This document shows, piece by piece, positions 1-4,996 of a DNA stretch of 9,086 bases. The stretch's first letter is position 1, and each line of letters starts with the position of its first letter. Both the position numbers and the translations under genes were made by a program. The notes beneath the pieces were generated by a model that worked only from the letters and a program-made list of their open reading frames with translations, did no database searches and was not told the origin of the DNA. Origin of the DNA: Leptospiraceae bacterium (GTDB lineage Bacteria; Spirochaetota; Leptospiria; Leptospirales; Leptonemataceae); NCBI GenBank assembly GCA_020440935.1, contig JAGRNC010000085.1, forward strand, positions 1 to 9,086, written 5' to 3'.

Positions 1-475
1 CAATGGCTGAAAACTGCGCCTTTTGATGGAAGGACAGAAAGTCCTCTCCATCGTTTCCATCAAAAAAGAACAAGATTGGCGCGGACCATTCTCTCTGGAA
101 GGCCCGGGCTGTAACGGTATGGATCTTGTTGTTTTCGGTGCCGGCCGAATGAAGGTGGGCCCACTCCCGCTGCCATTCCAGGACGGATCCTTGCGGACAG
201 ATTCGAGCTTTGATACCCTGTTCCTGAGAAAAATAGGGCTGGGGTAAGGATAGGATGCAGCCGCGGAATCCAGGCGCCCGGGCTGGCAATTTTCGGGGGT
301 GCTCTTCCATGATCCCATCGGCAATGGATAAATGCATTGTTGTTTCTGGGCGCTGGGCGGCAATCCAGCCAATCTGTTCCGATGCGACCTTGTTACAGGA
401 AAGGCTACTTGCTAGCATGAACGTTCCCGAGAGCATGGCAAAAGCATGGGCGGGGCGAAAAAATACTATTCCCAT
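1..475 (-). CDS. Hypothetical protein, putative lipoprotein (5' part only)
   Basis: Reading the minus strand from an ATG at 475, an open frame of about 158 codons runs to the left window edge without a stop; an in-frame TAA lies about 40 bases upstream of the ATG. The first residues (MGIVFFRPAHAFAMLSGTFM, then LASSLSCNKV) contain one arginine, a hydrophobic stretch and a cysteine at residue 27 preceded by SLS. This looks like a relaxed, spirochaete-type lipobox, since the canonical Leu at -3 is not present. After the Cys the protein is mixed and fairly Trp/Gln/His-rich, with no motif I recognise. No good Shine-Dalgarno is visible before 475; internal ATGs at 436 and 418 would leave too short a signal peptide. 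It diverges from the glycosyltransferase gene with only a 41-base gap. I infer an exported lipoprotein; the reading frame is more secure than the function. Confidence 0.5.
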   Translation of the reverse strand, partial: MGIVFFRPAHAFAMLSGTFMLASSLSCNKVASEQIGWIAAQRPETTMHLSIADGIMEEHPRKLPARAPGFRGCILSLPQPYFSQEQGIKARICPQGSVLEWQREWAHLHSAGTENNKIHTVTARAFQREWSAPILFFFDGNDGEDFLSFHQKAQFSAI

Positions 476-516
476 ACAAGCTATGGGTTGCTCTGCTGGA
501 CTTTGTTTGCCGGGTT

Positions 517-1614
517 ATGAAAAGAATTTTGATGATTAGCGATTTTTTTCGCCCGGAACCGGGAGGAGTGGAAGGGCTCAATACCGGCATAGCTCGACTC
601 TGGGATTCCTCCCAGATAGAAGTGATTGCTCCGGAAGTATCCATCAGTACTCGCGATCAGCAAATGCAATTTGATAGCCGGCTTGGCTTCCCCGTGCATC
701 GCATTCCTGCCGGTAAAACGCGAGAATTCCATCAATTCGTTGGGCATCGCATCCGCGCCTTTCAGCCGGATTCTCTGTTGCTCGGCGCCATCACTCCGTC
801 GACCAGGATGGCTGCCAGCGTCGCGCAAGAGTACAAGTTGCAATGGAATGTTGTCTTGTATTCGGGTGACTTGCCTTCGGTATCGCTTTTGAAAGCAGGC
901 AATCGCAAGGTACTGCATCGTGCTCGCTATGTTTTTACTCTTTCCAGATATCTAATGGAACAATTTGCGCGGAAGGGTGTGGATCGGGATCGAATGGTGG
1001 CGTTGCCTCCTGCCTTTGAGTTTCGTTGGTCCGAGGGAAAGCTTCCGTTGCCAGCGGGACTGGCCGAGCGATTGCGTAAGAAAATTGTACTATTAACTGT
1101 GGGGCCTCTGGTCAGAGATCGGGGGCTGGATCAGATTTTTCCGGTGCTGGATCATCTGGAGGATTTGAAAGATAGGTTGCACTGGGTAGTGGCGGGAAGT
1201 GGTCCAGAATACTCGTACCTGAATGAGCTGTGTAAGATCCATCGGCGTCAGGGACAGATTTCATTTTCTGGCTTTCTATCGGATGCCGAACTTGGAGCGC
1301 TGTTCCAGAATGCCAGTGTATTCGTTGATCCTGGCCGTGTTGCGCCAGACAACTATAGCTTTACGGTGATGGAAGCTGCCCAGTTTGGATTGCCTGTGGT
1401 GGCCGTATCGGGGGGCGGAATGGATGAGCTCGTTGTAGACGAATCCACCGGCTTGCTGGCCGACGAAGGAAGTCCGGAGGCCTTGGCCCGTTGCATTCGC
1501 CGGTTGGTGCAGGATCCCCCCCTGCGAAAAAGGCTCTCTCTGGAAACGGCAGAACGTGCCGAGGATGAGTTCGATTTACAAAGGCCGTTTCGTGCGATTT
1601 CCAGTAGAGTTTAG
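517..1614 (+). CDS. Glycosyltransferase, GT4-like (GT-B fold)
   Basis: This 365-residue protein has the two-domain layout of GT4 retaining glycosyltransferases, which move a sugar from a nucleotide-sugar donor to a lipid, glycan or other acceptor at the inner face of the membrane. The N-terminal domain opens with MISDFFRPEPGGVE (Gly-rich acceptor/donor loop, residues 6-19). The C-terminal domain starts near residue 190 (LLTVGPL), continues with VVAGSGPE (224-231) and SGFLSDAELGALFQNASVFV (251-270), and has the donor-site block around SFTVMEAAQFGLPVVA (281-296). Several positions that are normally fixed differ: the first acid of the EX7E motif is Asp278 (DX7E with Glu286), and the usual GR...KG phosphate-binding pair reads GPLVRDRG (Pro197, Arg202). 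The start is the first ATG of the frame; its ribosome binding site is weak. Substrate and acceptor cannot be read from the sequence. Family assignment is firm, activity less so. Confidence 0.88.
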   Translation: MKRILMISDFFRPEPGGVEGLNTGIARLWDSSQIEVIAPEVSISTRDQQMQFDSRLGFPVHRIPAGKTREFHQFVGHRIRAFQPDSLLLGAITPSTRMAASVAQEYKLQWNVVLYSGDLPSVSLLKAGNRKVLHRARYVFTLSRYLMEQFARKGVDRDRMVALPPAFEFRWSEGKLPLPAGLAERLRKKIVLLTVGPLVRDRGLDQIFPVLDHLEDLKDRLHWVVAGSGPEYSYLNELCKIHRRQGQISFSGFLSDAELGALFQNASVFVDPGRVAPDNYSFTVMEAAQFGLPVVAVSGGGMDELVVDESTGLLADEGSPEALARCIRRLVQDPPLRKRLSLETAERAEDEFDLQRPFRAISSRV

Positions 1615-1662
1615 CAGAGTTTAGTATTGGTGTACCGGGGTATCTTCTGGGTACAAAAGAAA

Positions 1663-1679
1663 GGGCGGCAAAGCCGCCC
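1663..1679 (-). terminator. GC-rich hairpin, terminator-like in minus orientation
   Basis: GGGCGGC (1663-1669), loop AAA, GCCGCCC (1673-1679) is a perfect 7-bp stem. On the plus strand it is followed by CGTAGGG, with no T-run, so it is a poor intrinsic terminator for the glycosyltransferase. On the minus strand the stem is followed by TTTCTTTTG, which fits an intrinsic terminator for a transcript coming from the hisF side, although no minus-strand gene is evident there. It may still help end plus-strand transcription or act as a processing or stability hairpin. Confidence 0.35.
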
Positions 1680-1803
1680 CGTAGGGAGATCCCTGAAAGG
1701 TGGACCGGGGGGCTCGAATGGGCTGAGTGCTTCCCTGGCGTCGGTAATGCCCCCCTGTCGTAAGGACAATACTACCATAAATGGCGTTTTGATCCAATCC
1801 CCT

Positions 1804-1889
1804 GGAGTGAAACGGTGTCATAGGGAGTAAAAGGGCCAAATCAGGGAGTGAAAGGATATAGGACGAACGGATCCCTGGACGAAGTGAAA
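1804..1889 (+). promoter_or_regulatory. Four phased GGAGTGAAA-like direct repeats upstream of hisF
   Basis: GGAGTGAAA occurs at 1804-1812 and 1845-1853, GGAGTAAAA at 1824-1832 and GAAGTGAAA at 1881-1889, all in the same direction. Start-to-start distances are 20, 21 and 36 bases; the first two are close to two turns of the DNA helix. The array ends five bases before the hisF start codon. This is what a tandem binding site for a transcription factor often looks like, but purine-rich leader sequence could give a similar picture by chance. I see no clear -35/-10 pair in the gap and no His-codon run or attenuator hairpin. Confidence 0.4.
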
Positions 1890-1894
1890 AAACA

Positions 1895-2656
1895 ATGCTT
1901 TCCAAACGAATCATACCCTGTCTGGACATAAAGGATGGTCGCGTCGTAAAGGGCGTCCAATTCCTGGAGTTACGCGATGCCGGAGATCCCGTGGAGAATG
2001 CGGCCTACTACGCCGAGGCGGGGGCCGATGAGCTCTGTTTTCTGGACATTACCGCCTCTTCCGATCGGCGCAACATTGTGCGCGACCTGGTGGAACGAGT
2101 GGCGGATCGCATTTTTATTCCATTTACCGTAGGCGGAGGAATTCGCACGGCCGCCGACGTAGAATTAATGCTGCATGCTGGCGCTGACAAAGTGTCAATC
2201 AATACGGCCGCATTCGAAAATCCATCGGTCTTATCCGATGCCTCGCGAATTTTTGGAAGCCAGTGCATTGTATGCGCGATCGATGCGCGAAAGAGCGCAA
2301 ATGGATTTGAAGTTTTTCTCCATGGTGGCCGCACCCCCACGGGCAAGGATGCCGTGGAGTGGGCCAGGGAGGCCGAAGCGCGGGGGGCGGGGGAAATCTT
2401 ACTCACCAGTATGGATAAAGATGGAACCCGGGATGGTTACGATTTGGAGCTTACATCGGCGGTGCGTCAGGCAGTGCAGGTGCCGGTGATCGCCAGCGGC
2501 GGCGCTGGCTCTCCCGAACACCTGGTGGAGGCCGTAGAGAAAACGGGTGTGGATGCAGTACTGGCGGCATCCATATTCCACTTCCGAAATCATTCCATCG
2601 AAGATGTAAAAAAAACCATGGCAAGCCGGGGCATCCCCGTGCGATTGGCATCATAG
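1895..2656 (+). CDS. hisF: Imidazole glycerol phosphate synthase subunit HisF
   Basis: HisF is the cyclase subunit of IGP synthase. Using ammonia passed from the HisH glutaminase, it turns PRFAR into imidazole glycerol phosphate and AICAR, the fifth step of histidine biosynthesis, in the cytoplasm. The 253-residue length is normal for this TIM-barrel family. Visible hallmarks are the N-terminal RIIPCLDIKDGRVVKG with catalytic Asp11, the phosphate-binding VGGGIR (79-84), the second catalytic Asp130 in CAIDARK, and the C-terminal ASGGAG and DAVLAASIFHF blocks. No key residue is missing. hisE follows closely; hisH, hisA and hisI are not in this window. The ATG at 1895 gives the expected N-terminus, though the upstream Shine-Dalgarno is poor and overlaps the last of four GGAGTGAAA-like repeats. 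Identification is near certain. Confidence 0.98.
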   Translation: MLSKRIIPCLDIKDGRVVKGVQFLELRDAGDPVENAAYYAEAGADELCFLDITASSDRRNIVRDLVERVADRIFIPFTVGGGIRTAADVELMLHAGADKVSINTAAFENPSVLSDASRIFGSQCIVCAIDARKSANGFEVFLHGGRTPTGKDAVEWAREAEARGAGEILLTSMDKDGTRDGYDLELTSAVRQAVQVPVIASGGAGSPEHLVEAVEKTGVDAVLAASIFHFRNHSIEDVKKTMASRGIPVRLAS

Positions 2657-2671
2657 CGGCTCTGTGCCGAC

Positions 2672-2676
2672 GGAGG
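2672..2676 (+). promoter_or_regulatory. Ribosome binding site that fixes the hisE start
   Basis: GGAGG at 2672-2676 sits five bases before a GTG at 2682. A GTG at 2664 in the same frame has no such signal upstream and would place this GGAGG inside the coding region. The spacing and the family's usual N-terminus both favour the 2682 start. Confidence 0.6.
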
Positions 2677-2681
2677 AGACT

Positions 2682-2960
2682 GTGGATTTTCTACTGGAAC
2701 TGGAAAGATTGCTGAAAGAGCGAAAAGAAAAACTGCCGGAGAAATCCTATACAGCCAATCTGTTTCGGGATGGAGAAGATAGAATCCTGAAGAAGATTAC
2801 CGAAGAGGCGGGGGAAGTGTTGCTAGCCTCCAAGAACCATGATCACAAGGAAATTGTGCATGAATCCGCCGATTTGCTCTTCCATCTGATGGTAAATCTA
2901 GTTAACGAAGGTGTGTCGCTCCAGGACATCGTTCGAGAATTAGAAAAGCGGCACAAATAG
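2682..2960 (+). CDS. hisE: Phosphoribosyl-ATP pyrophosphatase HisE
   Basis: HisE hydrolyses phosphoribosyl-ATP to phosphoribosyl-AMP and pyrophosphate, the second step of histidine biosynthesis. From the GTG at 2682 the product is 92 residues beginning (M)DFLLELERLLKERK, matching the compact all-helical bacterial HisE. The core SYTANLF segment is followed by the MazG-like metal-binding pattern: ExxE in TEEAGEVLLASK, then ExxD in HESADLLFHLMVNL. A longer version from GTG 2664 (98 residues) is possible but less likely, as its first codons contain the ribosome binding site. It is not fused to HisI, which many bacteria have as a HisIE bifunctional protein; HisI must be encoded elsewhere. It lies 25 bases after hisF (seven if started at 2664), so the two are almost certainly co-transcribed. 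Confidence 0.95.
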   Translation: MDFLLELERLLKERKEKLPEKSYTANLFRDGEDRILKKITEEAGEVLLASKNHDHKEIVHESADLLFHLMVNLVNEGVSLQDIVRELEKRHK

Positions 2961-2971
2961 AAGCGCCTACA

Positions 2972-3007
2972 GGCCCGGGCTCCAAAAGAAAGCAACTGCA
3001 CCGGGCC
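2972..3007. repeat. Inverted repeat downstream of hisE
   Basis: GGCCCGG (2972-2978) pairs perfectly with CCGGGCC (3001-3007) across a 22-base loop. It lies 11 bases after the hisE stop. There is no T-run after it, so it is not a standard intrinsic terminator; it may be a 3'-end stability hairpin or chance in GC-rich sequence. Confidence 0.3.
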
Positions 3008-3011
3008 GGCT

Positions 3012-3026
3012 ATGCAGCGGCTGCAT
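3012..3026. repeat. 15-bp palindrome ATGCAGC-g-GCTGCAT
   Basis: ATGCAGC (3012-3018), one central base, GCTGCAT (3020-3026): a perfect palindrome with no room for an RNA loop, thus more like a DNA-binding site than a hairpin. It lies between hisE and the DoxX-like gene. No partner or promoter alignment is clear. Confidence 0.3.
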
Positions 3027-3119
3027 CCCTCGGCTGCTAAATACTCCGATCCCCTCATTGTTGGTTCTGCGCTGGTGAGATCCCCTAATTCTAAAAAAAC
3101 GCGTAACCCGATTTTCGGC

Positions 3120-3151
3120 TCTCCTCACTAAACCCGCAAATAGTGAGGAGG
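3120..3151 (+). promoter_or_regulatory. Hairpin sequestering the ribosome binding site of the DoxX-like gene
   Basis: CTCCTCACTA (3121-3130) is the exact reverse complement of TAGTGAGGAG (3141-3150), with a 10-base loop (AACCCGCAAA) and an extra U-G pair between 3120 and 3151. The 3' arm holds AGGAGG (3146-3151), the Shine-Dalgarno of the gene starting at 3158 (six-base spacer). In the mRNA the ribosome binding site would be fully paired with a local anti-Shine-Dalgarno. This is the architecture of translational control (RNA thermometer, protein- or small-RNA-opened leader). The same dyad could instead be a DNA operator. The pairing is seen directly; the regulation is inferred. Confidence 0.6.
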
Positions 3152-3157
3152 TTTCCT

Positions 3158-3529
3158 ATGGAAACAATCGTTAAAAAAGTACTGCCCATTGCGGGCAAAG
3201 TTCTCGTGGCCCTTCCGGCCCTTTTCTTTGGCATCGGCCACCTCAGTAATGGCGGCCAGATGGCCGCTATGGTGCCTGTTCCGGGCGGAGTGTTCTGGGT
3301 ATATTTCACTGGCATCTGTCTGATTGCCGGTGCAGTGGGGCTGTTTATTCCAAAGTTGGCGCAGCTGGCAGGTGCACTTCTTGGAGTGCTCATCTTGATT
3401 TTTGCATTCTCAATTCATCTACCTGCAATCAACGGCGAGCACGGACAGGAGCACCTGATGCTGTTCTTCAAAGACCTGGGCATTGCTGGCGGAGCCTGGC
3501 TGGTGGCTGTCCTGGCGAGCAAAAGCTAA
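3158..3529 (+). CDS. DoxX-like small integral membrane protein
   Basis: This 123-residue protein is mostly hydrophobic with about four membrane segments: roughly residues 9-26, 44-60, 66-86 and 105-120. The order LFFGIGHLSNG, then PVPGGVFWVYFTGICLIAGAVGLFI and GVLILIFAFSIHLP, resembles the DoxX/DoxX-like family of four-helix inner-membrane proteins, which are linked in some bacteria to quinone, thiol or oxidative-stress functions; the role here is unknown. The ATG at 3158 is chosen because AGGAGG lies six bases upstream; a GTG at 3143 in frame would put that signal inside the gene. The ribosome binding site lies in a strong hairpin, so translation is probably conditional. It has its own gaps on both sides and is not obviously part of an operon. 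Confidence 0.78.
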   Translation: METIVKKVLPIAGKVLVALPALFFGIGHLSNGGQMAAMVPVPGGVFWVYFTGICLIAGAVGLFIPKLAQLAGALLGVLILIFAFSIHLPAINGEHGQEHLMLFFKDLGIAGGAWLVAVLASKS

Positions 3530-3536
3530 GGCTATA

Positions 3537-3569
3537 AGTAGAAGCAAAGCCGATGCGCTGGCTTCTACT
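3537..3569 (+). repeat. Hairpin-forming inverted repeat after the DoxX-like gene
   Basis: AGTAGAAGC (3537-3545) and GCTTCTACT (3561-3569) form a perfect 9-bp stem with a 15-base loop, starting eight bases after the stop codon. No T-run follows (AATCCC), so a standard intrinsic terminator is not supported. It may protect the 3' end of the mRNA or work together with the next hairpin. Confidence 0.45.
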
Positions 3570-3595
3570 AATCCCAAGAATAGGATTTGATTCAA

Positions 3596-3627
3596 ATGCG
3601 AAGACCGGGAATGCCCGGCCTTCGCAT
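3596..3627 (+). terminator. Long GC-rich hairpin, possible terminator of the DoxX-like gene
   Basis: ATGCGAAG (3596-3603) pairs with CTTCGCAT (3620-3627); after one A-C mismatch the stem goes on as CCGGG/CCCGG around an AATG loop. That is 13 pairs in a 32-base element. It is followed by AATGTTTG, only a weak U-tract, so termination would be imperfect. A second palindrome (ATTTGA-t-TCAAAT, 3585-3597) overlaps its left end, so both structures could not form fully at once. Confidence 0.45.
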
Positions 3628-3702
3628 AATGTTTGCGCCGAAAGTATCTCCTGAGGTCTTGATTCGCGCCTATTTGCGTCGATTCCAAATTTGGGGTCTT
3701 TT

Positions 3703-3729
3703 TTAAGTTTATTCTTGAAACGCCCAGAA
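3703..3729 (+). promoter_or_regulatory. Possible sigma-28-like promoter before the aldo/keto reductase
   Basis: TTAAGTTT (3703-3710), an 11-base spacer and GCCCAGAA (3722-3729) resemble the FliA/sigma-28 consensus TAAAGTTT-N11-GCCGATAA: seven of eight and six of eight matches with exact spacing. The -10 mismatches fall in the important central part. A start near 3736 would leave a leader of about ten bases, which agrees with the lack of a Shine-Dalgarno before the ATG at 3746. Tentative. Confidence 0.25.
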
Positions 3730-3745
3730 CCAGCCTGACTTCGAT

Positions 3746-4705
3746 ATGCAAATCCACCGATTGGGATTGGGCCTGGCCGCTCTGGGACGACCGGGATACA
3801 TCAACCTGGGTCACAGCGAAGACCTTCGTTCCAACTACTCCGTGGTTTCCATGGAAGCCCATTGTCATGCGATGCTGGATGCGGCCTACCATACAGGCAT
3901 TCGACATTTCGATACGGCACGTTCTTACGGCCGCGCCGAAGAATTCCTGGGAAACTGGCTGAAGCTTCGCATTCCAAACGATGTTTTCATTAGCTCCAAA
4001 TGGGGGTATCGCTATACGGCGGACTGGAAAGTCGAGGCAGAACACCATGAAATCAAAGAGCATTCACTGGATCAACTTGGCAGACAATACGCCGAATCGA
4101 GCACCGCTCTGGGAGCGAACCTTGATTTATACCAGATTCATTCGGCAACCCTGGAAAGTGGGGTTCTGGAAAACGGCGCCGTCCTCGACGAACTGGAGCG
4201 ATTGAAGGAGTCCGGGCTTCGGATCGGTCTTTCCACTTCCGGGCCCAGGCAGAGCGACGTCATCCGGCGGGCACTGGAAATTCAAAGGAACGGAAGCCAG
4301 TTATTCGGATCGGTGCAATGCACATTCAATCTTCTGGAATCCAGCGTAGAAAGCGCTGCGAGTGAGGCCCACGATGCAGGATGGATGGTCATCGTAAAAG
4401 AGTCCGTGGCTAACGGAAGATTGACTCGGAGAAATCATCGAACCGACGATTCGGATCTCATCGATTTTCTCGACGAAGAGGGAAGCCGTCTTGGCTGCGA
4501 ACCCGATGCTGTATCCATCGCCTGGGTTCTTTCGCATTCCTGGGTAGATCGACTGCTGTCCGGGGCCGCCACCAAAGAGCAGCTCCGATCGCATGTCCGA
4601 GGATGCGCATTATCGCTGGAATCTGAATGGAAAGCCAGAGCTGCACGCTGGTCCGAAAGCCCCAAAGAATACTGGCAGATCCGGTCCACCCTGGACTGGA
4701 ATTGA
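3746..4705 (+). CDS. Aldo/keto reductase family oxidoreductase
   Basis: A 319-residue cytoplasmic (alpha/beta)8-barrel enzyme of the aldo/keto reductase superfamily, which uses NAD(P)H to reduce carbonyls or the reverse. The catalytic tetrad is intact and in order: Asp56 and Tyr61 in HFDTARSYGRAE, Lys85 in ISSKWGY, His132 in DLYQIHS. The first strand (HRLGLGLAALGRPG) and the late barrel block with cofactor contacts (VSIAWVLSHSWVDRLLSGAATKEQL, residues about 257-281) are also typical. The start is the only ATG available: an in-frame TGA lies ten codons upstream. There is no recognisable Shine-Dalgarno, which is odd next to the good ones before the DoxX-like and aldolase genes. The gene stands alone on the plus strand between two non-coding gaps. 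Substrate is unknown; superfamily assignment is firm. Confidence 0.92.
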   Translation: MQIHRLGLGLAALGRPGYINLGHSEDLRSNYSVVSMEAHCHAMLDAAYHTGIRHFDTARSYGRAEEFLGNWLKLRIPNDVFISSKWGYRYTADWKVEAEHHEIKEHSLDQLGRQYAESSTALGANLDLYQIHSATLESGVLENGAVLDELERLKESGLRIGLSTSGPRQSDVIRRALEIQRNGSQLFGSVQCTFNLLESSVESAASEAHDAGWMVIVKESVANGRLTRRNHRTDDSDLIDFLDEEGSRLGCEPDAVSIAWVLSHSWVDRLLSGAATKEQLRSHVRGCALSLESEWKARAARWSESPKEYWQIRSTLDWN

Positions 4706-4996
4706 AGCGGTTATTCAACGATGGGGACCATTCCAAAGAATTACTCCGGCCGCGGCACAAACCAGTGGATTGTCCACTCGGTGCGGTCGTAACGGGAACG
4801 CAACGCATCGGTCGCCGAGCGGACGGTAGAAAACCAGGGGTGGTCGCCGAGGAGGGCGATCGCCCATTTTCCGGCGCGGTGGCCGCCTTCTGGCCCTGTA
4901 AGCCCCCTGGAATGCGGTGGCCAGCAGAGGTACTCTTAAAAAAGTGGGCCCATAAATCTGCAGTCCCTGGACTGCCATAAAAGAACGGAGAATTCT
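4706..4996. other. GC-rich non-coding gap with short repeats
   Basis: This 291-base stretch has short open frames on both strands, but they are Arg/Pro-rich and show no family features, so I treat it as non-coding. It holds three inverted repeats: AGTGGA-ttg-TCCACT (4764-4778), the 12-bp palindrome GGGCGATCGCCC (4854-4865, followed by ATTTT) and GCAGTCC-ct-GGACTGC (4960-4975). It also holds two short direct repeats: GGTCGCCGAG at 4810 and 4842, and GCGGTGGCC at 4876 and 4914. The middle palindrome plus ATTTT is a weak candidate terminator for the aldo/keto reductase gene. Confidence 0.5.
4960..4975. promoter_or_regulatory. Operator-like dyad before the aldolase gene
   Basis: GCAGTCC (4960-4966), CT, GGACTGC (4969-4975) is a perfect 7+2+7 dyad, flanked on each side by CATAAA (4951-4956 and 4976-4981). 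The two-base centre is too small for a full RNA loop, so a DNA-binding protein site is more likely. CATAAA just upstream resembles a -10 box, which would put the dyad at the transcription start, a common repressor position. No regulator gene is in the window. Confidence 0.4.

Noticed and set aside
23..539. Two short plus-strand frames (23-247 and 255-539) as genes
   Set aside because: They lack recognisable features or ribosome binding sites and lie opposite a single continuous minus-strand frame that begins with a signal-like segment.
481..918. Minus-strand frame of 145 codons
   Set aside because: Lies opposite the conserved N-terminal domain of the glycosyltransferase and has no family features.
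1615..1894. Histidine attenuator or T-box leader before hisF
   Set aside because: No leader peptide with a run of His codons, no terminator/antiterminator pair and no T-box sequence visible.
1621..1929. Minus-strand frame covering the glycosyltransferase-hisF gap
   Set aside because: Composition is not protein-like, it runs into the start of hisF, and the region has better signs of regulatory sequence.
3143..3157. GTG at 3143 as start of the DoxX-like gene
   Set aside because: It would put the AGGAGG signal inside the coding region and itself has no ribosome binding site; ATG 3158 has ideal spacing.
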